The notes: generated by a model not told the origin, from the sequence alone. A stretch of DNA of 64,000 bases from Luteibacter sp. OK325 (GCF_003050935.1 NZ_QAOX01000012.1:1-64000); one strand, 5' to 3'. Counted from the stretch's first letter, positions 16,351 to 26,278 are shown. Made by a program: numbers and translations.

Positions 16351-17967
16351 ATGCGCACGCCCCTGCCCCGCCTCGCCCTGCTCGCCGCCAGCACCCTCGC
16401 CACCTTCGCCGTGGGTGCCCAGGACAACGTGCGCCTGCCCGACCTCGGCAGCTCCGCCGCGGGCCTGCTCAGCCCGCGCGAGGCGAACGAGTACGGCGAT
16501 CAGATGCTCCGCCAGATGCACACCCTCGGGCTCACCGTGGACGACGCCCTGGTCGACCAGTACATCAACGACCTCGGCTTCCGCCTGGTCGCCGCCAGCG
16601 ACCGGCCCAAGGACCACTTCCAGTTTTTCATCGTCAACGACAGCCAGATCAACGCTTTCGCCGCGCCGGGTGGCTATATCGGGGTGAACGCCGGCCTGAT
16701 CGACATCACCACCAGCGAGAGCGAACTGGCGGGCGTCATCGCGCACGAAATCGGCCATATCACCCAGAATCACCTGTACCGGGCTTTCGAGGACTCCAAG
16801 AAGAACGCCCCGCTCATGGCCCTGGTCCTGCTGGGCGCGATCGCAGCCGGCGCGGGTGGCGGGGCCGGCGATGCCGCCCCCGCCGTTCTCATGGGCGGCC
16901 AGGGGCTGATCATGCAGCGGCAGATCAACTTCACCCGCAAGGATGAAATCGAGGCTGACCGCGTAGGCATCCAGACCCTGGCCAATGCCGGCTACGACCC
17001 GGAAGCCATGGCGGAGTTCTTCGGCCGCATGCAGGACACCCTGCGCGTGGGCGAGGACGAAGAGGCTGCGCCCTCCCTGCTGTTGACCCACCCGGTCACC
17101 CTGGAGCGCATCAGCGATGCCAAGGGGCGCGCGCGGGCGATCGAGCAGCGCAACGCTGGCAAACCGCGCCAGCCCACGCTGGACAAAGCCACCTGGGAGA
17201 AGAGCACGGCGCCCGTTCTGTTCGTCAAGGACAACACCCAGCTGGCCCCTAATCGCAGCAAGATCGTTCCGGACAGCGCCGCCGACACCTACGCCCTGAT
17301 GCGCGAACGCATCCGCGTGCTCTCCAGCGACCCCCGCAAGCTCGCGGACATCTACGCCACCAATCTCAAGCGCAAGGACTTCGATACGGCGGCGAACCGT
17401 TACGGCTACGCGATCGCCCTGATCCGCAGCGGCCACGGCATGCAGGCGGCGGAGCAGATCCAGCCGCTACTGGTCAGCCAGCCAGCCAGCGTGGTGCTCC
17501 GCCTGGCCCTGGCCGATGCCTATGTAGAAGCCGGCCGGCACGGCGACGCCATGGCGATCTACAAGATCCTGCACGACAATTCGCCGCGAAACGGCGCCGT
17601 CACCCTCGGCTATGCCAGGGCCCTGACCGATACCGGGCGGGCCGACGAAGCCCGCGTCGCGGCGACCCTCCTCAAGCCCATGCTGGACGACAGCGAGGAC
17701 CCGGAAATCTTCCGTACCTTCGCCCGAGCGAGCGAGCGCTCGGGCGATTCGGTGCGCGCGGCGGAGGCTTATGCCGATAGTGCGTACCTCGCGGGCCGGC
17801 CGTTCGACGCGATGGAGCAGCTGCGCCGCCTGCTCAAACGTGACGACCTCGACTACTACCAGCGCTCGCGGATCCAGGCCCGAATCAGCGACCTGACCCC
17901 GCTTCTGCTGGAGTTGCGCAAGAAACGCGTGACCACGGACGACAACCCGGACGGGCGTAGCCAATAA
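16351..17967 (+). CDS. bepA: Periplasmic M48 metalloprotease with TPR repeats (BepA-like)
   Basis: E. coli BepA degrades or helps fold stalled outer-membrane proteins such as LptD. The 538-residue protein has a signal peptide (1-22), zinc site HEIGH at 132-136 with the third ligand in EADR near 201, a hydrophobic Gly-rich loop at about 155-183, and a TPR-rich C-terminal half (about 350-520). Length and order of domains match BepA (about 487 residues) with a longer C-terminus. It lies on the strand opposite to grxC. A more general M48 role remains possible. Confidence 0.85.
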   Translation: MRTPLPRLALLAASTLATFAVGAQDNVRLPDLGSSAAGLLSPREANEYGDQMLRQMHTLGLTVDDALVDQYINDLGFRLVAASDRPKDHFQFFIVNDSQINAFAAPGGYIGVNAGLIDITTSESELAGVIAHEIGHITQNHLYRAFEDSKKNAPLMALVLLGAIAAGAGGGAGDAAPAVLMGGQGLIMQRQINFTRKDEIEADRVGIQTLANAGYDPEAMAEFFGRMQDTLRVGEDEEAAPSLLLTHPVTLERISDAKGRARAIEQRNAGKPRQPTLDKATWEKSTAPVLFVKDNTQLAPNRSKIVPDSAADTYALMRERIRVLSSDPRKLADIYATNLKRKDFDTAANRYGYAIALIRSGHGMQAAEQIQPLLVSQPASVVLRLALADAYVEAGRHGDAMAIYKILHDNSPRNGAVTLGYARALTDTGRADEARVAATLLKPMLDDSEDPEIFRTFARASERSGDSVRAAEAYADSAYLAGRPFDAMEQLRRLLKRDDLDYYQRSRIQARISDLTPLLLELRKKRVTTDDNPDGRSQ

Positions 17968-17997
17968 CCTGCAGTCGCAAGAATCGGTGGACTTTCG

Positions 17998-18021
17998 TGA
18001 CAATTGTCATTGCGGTGTAAC
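17998..18021 (+). promoter_or_regulatory. Candidate PhoB box and TGACAATTGTCA palindrome
   Basis: TTGTCAT (18004-18010), a 4-bp TGCG spacer and GTGTAAC (18015-18021) resemble the 7-4-7 direct repeats bound by PhoB (consensus CTGTCAT). They overlap a perfect 12-bp palindrome, TGACAATTGTCA (17998-18009). The site lies 48 bp before the phoB start. Autoregulation by PhoB is inferred; the second half-site is weak. Confidence 0.45.
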
Positions 18022-18069
18022 ACTGCACCGCTGCAATATGACCGTCACAGCCACCAGGCGGCCTTACGC

Positions 18070-18756
18070 GTGCATAAACGCATTCTCATCGTGGAAGACG
18101 AAGCATCGATTCGCGACATGGTCGCTTTCGCGCTTCGCAAGGCGGGTATGGACGCGGCTCACGCCGCGGACGCCCGCGCCGCACAGATGGCCATCTCCGA
18201 GCGGGTTCCGGACCTGATCCTGCTCGACTGGATGCTCCCGGGCACCAGCGGACTCGAACTCGCCCGCCGGTTGCGCCGCGAGGAACTCTCCCGGGAAATC
18301 CCGATCATCATGCTCACCGCCCGCGGCGAGGAGATGGATCGGGTGAACGGCCTGGAAGCCGGCGTCGACGACTATGTCATCAAGCCCTTCTCCACCCGCG
18401 AGCTGATCGCCCGGATCAAGGCGGTCCTCCGCCGGAGCCAGGGCGATGACGGCTCCGGCATCGTCGAGCTGGGCGGCCTGCGCATCGACGGGCCCGCCCA
18501 TCGCGTGTTCGCCGGCGAAGAAGCCGTACCCATCGGCCCGACCGAATACCGCCTGCTGTTCTTCTTCATGACCCACCCGGAGCGCGTCTACTCCCGGGCC
18601 CAGCTGCTCGACCACGTATGGGGTGGCAGTGTGTATGTGGAGGAGCGCACGGTCGACGTGCACATCCGCCGCCTGCGCAAGACGCTGGAGCCGTGGAAGC
18701 TCGACGACATGGTGCAGACCGTTCGTGGCGCGGGCTACCGCTTCTCCGCGAATACC
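18070..18756 (+). CDS. phoB: Phosphate regulon response regulator PhoB
   Basis: OmpR-family transcription factor. The 229-residue protein has a receiver domain (phosphoacceptor Asp in [10 protein letters not shown], Lys in YVIKPF) and a winged-helix DNA-binding domain ([17 protein letters not shown]). I choose the GTG at 18070 ([12 protein letters not shown]), the family N-terminus; the frame runs upstream through the candidate PhoB box. phoR follows 38 bp later, and ppk and ppx are nearby, which supports PhoB over other OmpR-type regulators. Confidence 0.92.
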
Positions 18757-18793
18757 TAGGCTAGCGCGGGGTAGCCGCGCTATCGTGGGCGCC

Positions 18794-20071
18794 ATGCCAC
18801 CTCGCATCCTTACTTCCTGGCGACTGCCCGCCACGTGCGCCGCCCTGCTTATTGCGGGCGGCGCCGTCGGCGCGCTCGTGGGTGCGATGCTGGCTGGCGT
18901 GACCGTCGTCGCGCTGGCGGAAATCGTCGTACTGCTGTCGCTGTTCCGTCACAAGTCGGGGCCAATGTTGCAATCGTCCGCATCGCCCCACCCCGAGTAT
19001 GACCGTCTGATGACTCGCACCCGCCGTATCGCATCCCGCCTGCGTGATTTGCGCAGCGCGGCCGGGACCCTTCCCGATGCCGTGGTCCTCCTGGACCATT
19101 CGCAGCATGTCCGCTGGTTCAACCATGCGGCCGAGGAACTGCTCGGCCTGAAACGGCCGCGTGATCGCGGCCGCCTGCTGGCCGACTTGATGCGCAACTC
19201 CGAACTGGCCGAGTGGCTAGCCGAAGGTGCGCGCGAACCGCTCAACGACGTGACGGCACCGGGGCATCCGAACCGCCACGTCACCGCCACGCTCCTGCCC
19301 TTCGGCAGCCGCCAGCGCCTGCTGCTGGCACGCGACACGAGCCACCTCACCCGCCTCGAGCAGATCCGCCGCGATTTCGTCGCCAATGTGTCGCATGAAC
19401 TGCGCACGCCGCTGACCGTCATCCACGGCTACCTCGAGCTGCTCGATCCGGAAGACGTGCCCGAACTGGCACCCGTGCTCGACGAAATGCGGGCGCAGTC
19501 CAAGCGCATGGGCCAGATCGTCGAAGACCTGCTCACACTGTCGCGCCTGGAAACCCAGGACCACGTCGCCGATGAACACGTGCAGATGGCTCCGCTGCTG
19601 GCCAGCCTGCGCAAGGAAGCCGAGGCACTCAGCCAGGGCCGCCACACCGTCTCGCTCGACATGGCCACCCCATTCGACGTACTCGGCTCGCCGAAGGACC
19701 TGCACAGCGCGTTCTCCAACCTGGTCAGCAACGCCGTGCGCTACACGCCTACCGGCGGGCGCATTGCCATCCGCTGGGCTGAAGCCGAAGGCGGTGCCAA
19801 GTTCTCGGTGCAGGATTCGGGCTTCGGCATTCCCGCGACGCACATCGCACGCCTGACCGAACGCTTTTACCGGGTGTCCTCCAGCCGCTCGCGCGATTCC
19901 GGTGGCACCGGCCTGGGCCTGTCGATCGTCAAGCACGTGCTCAACCTTCACCAGGCCCGCCTCGTGATCGAAAGCGAACCGGGCAAGGGTTCGACCTTTG
20001 CCTGCGTTTTCGGCAGCGACCGCCTGCTGGATGGCGCCCGGCTGCAGGAAGCGGCCGGCCTGCACCTGTAA
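18794..20071 (+). CDS. phoR: Phosphate regulon sensor kinase PhoR
   Basis: Inner-membrane histidine kinase partner of PhoB. The 425-residue protein has two hydrophobic segments in residues about 12-52, a PAS-like domain (DAVVLLDHSQHVRWFNHAAEELLG), a dimerisation domain with the phosphoaccepting His in FVANVSHELRTPLTV and an ATPase domain with DSGFGIP and GGTGLGLSIV. The short membrane region without a large periplasmic domain is typical of PhoR. The ATG at 18794 follows phoB. Confidence 0.93.
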   Translation: MPPRILTSWRLPATCAALLIAGGAVGALVGAMLAGVTVVALAEIVVLLSLFRHKSGPMLQSSASPHPEYDRLMTRTRRIASRLRDLRSAAGTLPDAVVLLDHSQHVRWFNHAAEELLGLKRPRDRGRLLADLMRNSELAEWLAEGAREPLNDVTAPGHPNRHVTATLLPFGSRQRLLLARDTSHLTRLEQIRRDFVANVSHELRTPLTVIHGYLELLDPEDVPELAPVLDEMRAQSKRMGQIVEDLLTLSRLETQDHVADEHVQMAPLLASLRKEAEALSQGRHTVSLDMATPFDVLGSPKDLHSAFSNLVSNAVRYTPTGGRIAIRWAEAEGGAKFSVQDSGFGIPATHIARLTERFYRVSSSRSRDSGGTGLGLSIVKHVLNLHQARLVIESEPGKGSTFACVFGSDRLLDGARLQEAAGLHL

Positions 20072-20170
20072 TCGATGGCAGCCAAGCGCCACCGGGTTGC
20101 TGCGATGCCGCTTTCCGGCATGATGACCGATAAGCCACCATCGGACGTCGTGAAAGGATCAGCGGAAAGC

Positions 20171-22246
20171 ATGAGCGAGTCTGTCGACCTCGGCGCACCA
20201 GCGCTGTACATCAACCGCGAGCTCGCGGCACTGGAATTCAACTTCCGTGTTCTGGCCCAGGCGCGCGACCCGGATGTACCGGTCCTGGAGCGGTTGCGCT
20301 ACCTGACGATCGTCAGCAACAACCTCGACGAGTTCTTCGAGGTGCGCGTCGCGGTGCTCAAGCACAAGCACGCGCTGGGTGCGGCCACGCCCGGAGCCGA
20401 TGGACTTTCGTCCACGGACATTCTCACGCGCATTCGTGAGCGTACGCTCGAGCTGGTCGCGGAAATCTACGCCATCTGGCATGAGGAGCTCGGCCCCGCG
20501 CTCGGCGCCGAAGGCATTCGCTACCTCACGCGGGACAAATGGACCGACAGGCAACGCCGCTGGCTGCTGGGCTATTTCCAGAACGAGATCCAGCCCGTGC
20601 TGTCACCGCTGGGCCTGGATCCTTCGCATCCGTTCCCGCGCATCCTCAACAAGACGTTGAACCTGGCCGTGGTGCTCAAAGGCCGCGACGCCTTCGGCCG
20701 CGAGGGACATATGGCCCTGGTGCGTGCGCCGCGCTCGTTACCGCGCATCATCAAACTGCCTGCCGAAGTGTCCGAGGGCGACGGCGATTTCGTGTTCCTG
20801 GCCGAAGTGCTCCAGGCCTTCGCGGACGAGATCTTCCCCGGCTTCGACGTCTGCGCTTCTTACCAGTTTCGGGTTACGCGGAACAGCGAACTGGTGGTCG
20901 AGGAAGCGGAAGTCGAGAACCTGGCGCGCGCCCTCAGTGAGGAACTCGTCGGGCGCGGCTATGCACGACCGGTACGCCTCGAAGTCGGCGCCGATTGTCC
21001 GCGCCCGATCACCGACATGCTGATCGCAAACTTCCAGCTGGAAGAAGCCGATGTCTACCGTTGCGATGGTCCGGTCAACATCATTCGCGCCAGCCTCATC
21101 TACGACCAGATCGATCGTCCCGAACTGAAATTCCCGCGCTTTACGCCACGCCTGTCGCCGGCTTTCGGCAAGGGCGTGAATGAGTTCGACGTGCTTGGCG
21201 TGCGCGACGTACTCCTTCACCACCCGTATGAGTCCTTCGCGTCGGTGGTCGAACTGCTGCGCCGCGCCTCGCAGGACCCCGGCGTGCTGGCGATCAAGCA
21301 GACGCTCTATCGCGCCGGCAAGGATTCGCCGCTGGTGGACCTGCTGGTGGAAGCCGCACGCAACGGCAAGGACGTCACGGTGGTGATCGAGCTGCGTGCA
21401 AGGTTCGATGAAGAGGCCAACATCGGCCTGGCCAACCGCCTGCAGGAAGCCGGCGTGCAGGTGGTCTACGGCGTGGTGGGTTACAAGACGCACGCCAAGA
21501 TGCTGCTCATCGTGCGCCGCGAGGGCGCGGGCCTGCGCCGTTACGTGCACCTGTCCACCGGCAATTACCACCAGGGCAACAGCCGCGGCTATACGGACAT
21601 CGGCCTGATGACTTCGCATCCGGAAATCGGTGAGGATATCCACAAGGTCTTCCAGCAGCTCTCCGGCCTGGGCCCGATGATCCAGCTCAAGCGCCTGCTG
21701 CATTCGCCGTTCACGCTCTACAGCGGCGTCATGGCGCGCATCGAACGCGAGATCGAACACGCAAGCCGTGGCCGTCCCGGGCGCATCGTCGCCAAGCTCA
21801 ATGCGCTCAACGAGGCGCACGTGGTCGAAGCCTTGTACCGGGCGTCGGCGGCCGGTGTGCAGATCGACCTGATCATCCGTGGTGCCTGCACGCTGCGCCC
21901 GGGCATTCCCGGCGTATCGGAGAACATCCGCGTGCGTTCGATCATCGGCCGTTTCCTCGAACACAGCCGCGTCTACTGGTTCGGCAACGACGGTGAGCCG
22001 GAACTGTTCTGCGCGAGCGCCGACTGGATGGAGCGCAACCTCATGCGTCGCATCGAAGTGGGCGTGCCGATCCTCGATCCCGAACTGGCCAGGCGCGTGT
22101 ACAACGAAACCCTAGACAACTATTTGCGCGACAACACGCAAGCCTGGATGCTCGGCACCGACGGGCGCTACACGCGGCGTATACCGGCCACGGGCGAAGC
22201 GCCGTACAACGCGCAGCAAGCGCTGCTGGCCGACTACTGCGCGTGA
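20171..22246 (+). CDS. ppk: Polyphosphate kinase 1
   Basis: Reversibly makes polyphosphate from ATP. With the start at 20171 the protein has 691 residues, close to the 688 of E. coli. The autophosphorylated histidines are His441 (YKTHAKM) and His598 (LEHSRVYWF), 157 residues apart as His435 and His592 are in E. coli. GGAAAGC before the ATG looks like a ribosome binding site; upstream in-frame ATGs at 20075-20123 are alternatives. It follows phoR and its stop overlaps the next gene. Confidence 0.95.
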   Translation: MSESVDLGAPALYINRELAALEFNFRVLAQARDPDVPVLERLRYLTIVSNNLDEFFEVRVAVLKHKHALGAATPGADGLSSTDILTRIRERTLELVAEIYAIWHEELGPALGAEGIRYLTRDKWTDRQRRWLLGYFQNEIQPVLSPLGLDPSHPFPRILNKTLNLAVVLKGRDAFGREGHMALVRAPRSLPRIIKLPAEVSEGDGDFVFLAEVLQAFADEIFPGFDVCASYQFRVTRNSELVVEEAEVENLARALSEELVGRGYARPVRLEVGADCPRPITDMLIANFQLEEADVYRCDGPVNIIRASLIYDQIDRPELKFPRFTPRLSPAFGKGVNEFDVLGVRDVLLHHPYESFASVVELLRRASQDPGVLAIKQTLYRAGKDSPLVDLLVEAARNGKDVTVVIELRARFDEEANIGLANRLQEAGVQVVYGVVGYKTHAKMLLIVRREGAGLRRYVHLSTGNYHQGNSRGYTDIGLMTSHPEIGEDIHKVFQQLSGLGPMIQLKRLLHSPFTLYSGVMARIEREIEHASRGRPGRIVAKLNALNEAHVVEALYRASAAGVQIDLIIRGACTLRPGIPGVSENIRVRSIIGRFLEHSRVYWFGNDGEPELFCASADWMERNLMRRIEVGVPILDPELARRVYNETLDNYLRDNTQAWMLGTDGRYTRRIPATGEAPYNAQQALLADYCA

Positions 22247-23388
22247 AACGGCGCATCCTGCTCCTTTCGGTTTCCGCGGGTGCCGGCCACGTTCGCGCCG
22301 CCGACGCGCTCGAGGCGACCATCGCCGCGCTGGCGGCGGACGGCCTCGACGTGGAAGCGCGGCACCTCGACGTGATGGACTTCGTGCCGTCGCATTTCCG
22401 TCGCATCTATGCCGATTTCTACCTCAGCCTGATCACGAGTTATCCGCGCCTGTGGGGCATGCTCTACCGGATCACCGACGACGTGCGCCCCGAAGCCGTG
22501 ACGCAGCGCATGCGCCGGACCATCGAACGGCTGAACACGCGCCGGCTCCGTGCGGCCATCAACGCGTTCGAGCCTGACGCCATCGTCTGCACGCACTTCC
22601 TCCCTGCCGAGATGTTGATGCGGCAGATCCGCAAGGGCCGGGTCAACGCGCCGGTCTACCTGCAGGTCACGGATTTCGACCTGCATCGCATGTGGGTGAT
22701 CCCCGGGATGACCGGCTACTTCGCCGCGAGCCCGGAGATCGCCCATCGCATGCGTGCCGTCGGCCTGCCGCCTGAACGCGTGCACGTGACCGGCATCCCG
22801 GTGATGCCTGCCTTCAGCCTCGCCCACGATCGTCTCGCCCTGCGCGCGGAGCTCGGCCTGGACCCGAACCGGCCCGCCTATCTGGTCATGGGCGGCGGTG
22901 CCGGCGTTGGCGCACTGGATGAACTGGCCGATGCACTGCTCTCGGGCGGTGGCGATTTCCAGCTCCTGGTCCTGGCCGGGCGTAACGCGGAGATGCTCGA
23001 ACGCCTGCAGACGCTGGCGAACACCCGGCATGCGGGACGCCTGTTCCCACATGGATTCACTCGCCAGGTGGAACGGCTGATGGCCTGCTGCGACCTGGCG
23101 ATCACCAAGCCCGGTGGACTGACCACGTCGGAGTGCCTGGCCGTCGGCCTGCCGATGATCGTCAATGCGCCGATCCCGGGCCAGGAAGAACGTAACGCCG
23201 ATTATTTGCTGGAACAGGGTGCCGCCTGGAAAGCGATCGATGCCGTGGCCCTGGCCTGGCGCATTCGCGAACTGCAGGAACATCCTGCGCGCCTTGCCGC
23301 CATGGCCATCAACGCGCGAGCCATCGGCCGCCCGCATGCGGCGCGCGACGTGGTCGATACGGTGCTCGCCCTGCTGGATAGCCGATGA
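22243..23388 (+). CDS. GT28-family lipid glycosyltransferase (MGDG synthase/UgtP-like)
   Basis: A 381-residue GT-B glycosyltransferase. The N-terminus LLLSVSAGAGHVRAADALEA matches the MGDG-synthase domain of enzymes that glycosylate diacylglycerol, and the C-terminal half has the nucleotide-sugar loop ITKPGGLTTSECLAVGLPMI. The GTG start overlaps the ppk stop (GTGA). In other bacteria such enzymes make glycolipids that replace phospholipids under phosphate starvation. Donor and acceptor are not visible; MurG is excluded by the N-terminal domain. Confidence 0.8.
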   Translation: MKRRILLLSVSAGAGHVRAADALEATIAALAADGLDVEARHLDVMDFVPSHFRRIYADFYLSLITSYPRLWGMLYRITDDVRPEAVTQRMRRTIERLNTRRLRAAINAFEPDAIVCTHFLPAEMLMRQIRKGRVNAPVYLQVTDFDLHRMWVIPGMTGYFAASPEIAHRMRAVGLPPERVHVTGIPVMPAFSLAHDRLALRAELGLDPNRPAYLVMGGGAGVGALDELADALLSGGGDFQLLVLAGRNAEMLERLQTLANTRHAGRLFPHGFTRQVERLMACCDLAITKPGGLTTSECLAVGLPMIVNAPIPGQEERNADYLLEQGAAWKAIDAVALAWRIRELQEHPARLAAMAINARAIGRPHAARDVVDTVLALLDSR

Positions 23389-23888
23389 GTCATTCGCCGC
23401 GCCGCCGCCTCGTCGCCACCCTGGCGACCGCGGCGTTCACGTTCATGCTCGCTTTCATGTTCGCCCACGTCGAAGTCGAGATCGAAGGCCCCTACGGCTG
23501 GGCGACAAGCCTGCCCACCTGGCGTATCGAGAACCACTGGTTGCTCGACCTGCTCTGGGGCGGCCGTCCGATGACGGGCTATCACGCATGGGTGTTTCCC
23601 TTCATCGCCTTGTTCTTCCATTTCCCGATGGTCTTCCAGGGTTACTGGAGCTGGCGTGCACAGGTTCGTGTCATCGCCTGCGTCATGCTTTTCTGGGTGG
23701 CCGAGGACGGCCTCTGGTTCATCCTCAACCCGGCCTTCGGCCTGGCACGCTTCGATCCGGTGAACGTGCCCTGGCATCGCCATTGGTGGGGTCCGGCGCC
23801 GACGGATTACTGGGTGTTCGGCTTCCTTTGCGTCGTGCTTTTCATTCTTTCGGCACTGCCGAAAAGCCGCGCCGGAAAGCCAGCCTGA
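23385..23888 (+). CDS. Integral membrane protein of unknown function
   Basis: A 167-residue protein with four probable membrane segments (about residues 10-27, 68-86, 94-114 and 141-158) separated by Trp/His-rich loops such as WHRHWWGPAPTDYW. It starts inside the end of the glycosyltransferase gene (ATGA overlap), so it is co-translated with it. I do not recognise the family. The tight coupling suggests a role in the same membrane-lipid process. Confidence 0.75.
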   Translation: MSHSPRRRLVATLATAAFTFMLAFMFAHVEVEIEGPYGWATSLPTWRIENHWLLDLLWGGRPMTGYHAWVFPFIALFFHFPMVFQGYWSWRAQVRVIACVMLFWVAEDGLWFILNPAFGLARFDPVNVPWHRHWWGPAPTDYWVFGFLCVVLFILSALPKSRAGKPA

Positions 23889-23918
23889 GAATAAGCGTTG
23901 CATGCAAGCCCCGGCACC

Positions 23919-25475
23919 ATGCCAGAATCCCCCGATACGCCGCTGCGGACAGATCTCTTGCCGACCTCAGGTAAATCGCAGATTAACGAAGGTGAATTCC
24001 TCGCCGCCGTTGACCTCGGCTCCAACAGCTTCCACATGGTGGTGGCCCGCTATGAACACGGTGAGCCACGTGTCATCGACCGCCTGCGCGATTCCGTACG
24101 CATGGCCGTCGGCTTGCGCCCGGACGGTACCCTCGACGCGACCCACCGTTCCGCCGCGCTGGCCAGCCTCGCCCGCTTCGGCCAGCGCATTGCCGGCATT
24201 CCCGCCCTGCACGTGCGCGCCGTCGCGACCAACACGGTACGCCGCCTGGCCTCGCCGCATGCCTTCCTGTCCGCGGCGGAAGCCGCGCTCGGGCATCCGG
24301 TGGAAATCGTCTCGGGTCGTGAAGAAGGTCGCCTGATCTTCCTGGGCTCCTCGCACGACCTGCCAGCGTCGCGCGACCATCGCCTCGTCATCGACATCGG
24401 CGGCGGCAGCACGGAATTCATCATCGGTCGCGGCACCGCACCGGTGTTGACCGAAAGCGTGCAGGTGGGATGTATCGCCTCCACGCTGCGCTTCTTCCCC
24501 GGCGGGAAGATCACCCGCAAGCGCTGGCAGAAGGCCCGTCGCGAAATCGGCGTGCTGCTCCAGCAGTTCTCCGAGGACTACCGCGAAGCGGGCTGGGCCG
24601 ACGCTTACGGCTCGTCGGGCACGGCCAAGTCCATCGGCTCCGTCGTGCGCGCGATGAAACTCTCCGACGACGGCATTACGCCCGAGTCGCTGGCGGCCGT
24701 ACGTGAAGCACTCATTGAACAGGGCTCATCGGGCGCGCTCAAACTGCCCGGATTGGCCGAGGAGCGCGCCGAAGTCTTCGCCGGTGGCGTGGCTATCTTC
24801 GAAGCCGCGTTCGAGGCGCTGGGTATCGAGCGCCTGCGCGTGTCCGAGAGTTCGATGCGCGAGGGCCTGCTCTGGGACCTGATCGGCCGCTCCGCCGGTA
24901 CCGACCCGCGCATGGCCAGCATCGACTCGCTGGCCAGCCGCTACGGCGTGGACCGCGCCCAGGCACGGCGCGTCGAAACCACGGCGCTCGGCCTGTTCGA
25001 TCAACTCGCCAAGGCATGGAAGCTCGACGACGACGCGCGTGAATGGCTTTCATGGGCCGCACGGGTGCACGAGCTCGGGCTGGCCATCGCCCACAGCCAG
25101 CATCAGCGCCACGGCGGCTACATCCTCCGTCATGCCGATCTGGCCGGTTTCTCGCGGCAGGAACAGCAGCTGCTCGCCGCCATCGTGGAATGTCATCGCC
25201 GCAAGCCGGAGAAATCGGTGATTTCGGCCCTGCCGTTGCGCTACCGCGTACTGGCCCGCCATATCACGGCGATCCTTCGCCTCGGCGTGCTGTTCCGCCG
25301 CGCTCGCCGTGCGGAAGCGTTGCCCCGCATCCGCGTGAGTGCCTCTCGCCAGCGCCTGCGTCTGTCGCTGCCGGCGGACTGGCTGGACCAGCACCCGCTG
25401 ACCGAAGCCGACCTCGACCAGGAGCGTGAGCCACTGGCCGAGCTCGGGCTGGACCTCGAGATCGTCACCGAATGA
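23919..25475 (+). CDS. ppx: Exopolyphosphatase (Ppx/GppA family)
   Basis: Releases phosphate from polyphosphate ends, or pppGpp in GppA. The 518-residue protein has the actin-like ATPase motifs AAVDLGSNSFHMVV and VIDIGGGSTEFIIG and a C-terminal HD-like helical region (HELGLAIAHSQHQRHGGYIL) found in long Ppx forms. Location 1.7 kb after ppk supports exopolyphosphatase over GppA. ATG at 23919 is preferred to an upstream TTG. Confidence 0.92.
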   Translation: MPESPDTPLRTDLLPTSGKSQINEGEFLAAVDLGSNSFHMVVARYEHGEPRVIDRLRDSVRMAVGLRPDGTLDATHRSAALASLARFGQRIAGIPALHVRAVATNTVRRLASPHAFLSAAEAALGHPVEIVSGREEGRLIFLGSSHDLPASRDHRLVIDIGGGSTEFIIGRGTAPVLTESVQVGCIASTLRFFPGGKITRKRWQKARREIGVLLQQFSEDYREAGWADAYGSSGTAKSIGSVVRAMKLSDDGITPESLAAVREALIEQGSSGALKLPGLAEERAEVFAGGVAIFEAAFEALGIERLRVSESSMREGLLWDLIGRSAGTDPRMASIDSLASRYGVDRAQARRVETTALGLFDQLAKAWKLDDDAREWLSWAARVHELGLAIAHSQHQRHGGYILRHADLAGFSRQEQQLLAAIVECHRRKPEKSVISALPLRYRVLARHITAILRLGVLFRRARRAEALPRIRVSASRQRLRLSLPADWLDQHPLTEADLDQEREPLAELGLDLEIVTE

Positions 25476-25540
25476 CCGCGATCCGCCCGGCGAACGGGCG
25501 TATCATGGCGCGATTGTTTCACCGTCACGACCGGTAACCC

Positions 25541-26278
25541 ATGCTCAAAGCCGTCTTCGCCAGCCTCCTACTCGCCCTGCCCGCCGTCTCCATGGCCCAG
25601 GCGACCAAGCCGGCAGCGCCAGCGCCGGCGTCCGTCGACCACCCGCGCGTGGTGATGCACACCACCCAGGGCGACGTCACGCTCGAGTTGTTCCCGGACA
25701 AAGCGCCCAAGAGCGTGGCCAACTTCCTGCAGTACGTCCGCGACGGCTTCTACGACGGCACGGTGTTCCACCGCGTGGTCAATGGCTACATGGTCCAGGG
25801 CGGTCTTTACAGCCGGGACCTGACCCAGCGTCGTACGCGCGCCGCCATTCCCAGCGAAGCCGACAACGGCTTGTCAAACGCTCGCGGCACCATCGCGGTG
25901 GCGCGCGGTGGCGATCCGAACTCCGGTACCGCGCAGTTCTTCGTCAACCTGGTCGACAATCGCCGTCTCGACTACGTCAGCAACCAAAGCGGCCTGACAT
26001 GGGGCTTCGCCGTGTTCGGCAAGGTCGTCTCGGGCATGGACGTGGTCGACAAGATCGCCGCCCTGCCCACCCGCGCGCAGGGCCCCTTCGTCGGCGACGT
26101 GCCCAACCCGATAGTCATCATCGACTCGGCCAATGTCGTCGGCGAAGAAAAAGCCCGCCCGGCGCCAGCATCCGCGGCCAGCGCGCCGGCCGCGCCCTCG
26201 CAGGCTGCACCGGCTCCGGCCAAACCGGCCACGCCAAAGAAGGGCGAGAAGAAGACCGCCGCCCCGAAGGCCGCATGA
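25541..26278 (+). CDS. Periplasmic cyclophilin-type peptidyl-prolyl isomerase
   Basis: Proline isomerase that helps fold exported proteins. The 245-residue protein has a signal peptide (1-20), the cyclophilin core with FHRVVNGYMVQGG and GTAQFFVNL, and an Ala/Pro/Lys-rich tail from about residue 195 that is not part of the fold. The PpiA family lacks such a tail, which may bind the cell wall or a partner. Its stop overlaps the lpxH start (ATGA). Confidence 0.9.
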   Translation: MLKAVFASLLLALPAVSMAQATKPAAPAPASVDHPRVVMHTTQGDVTLELFPDKAPKSVANFLQYVRDGFYDGTVFHRVVNGYMVQGGLYSRDLTQRRTRAAIPSEADNGLSNARGTIAVARGGDPNSGTAQFFVNLVDNRRLDYVSNQSGLTWGFAVFGKVVSGMDVVDKIAALPTRAQGPFVGDVPNPIVIIDSANVVGEEKARPAPASAASAPAAPSQAAPAPAKPATPKKGEKKTAAPKAA

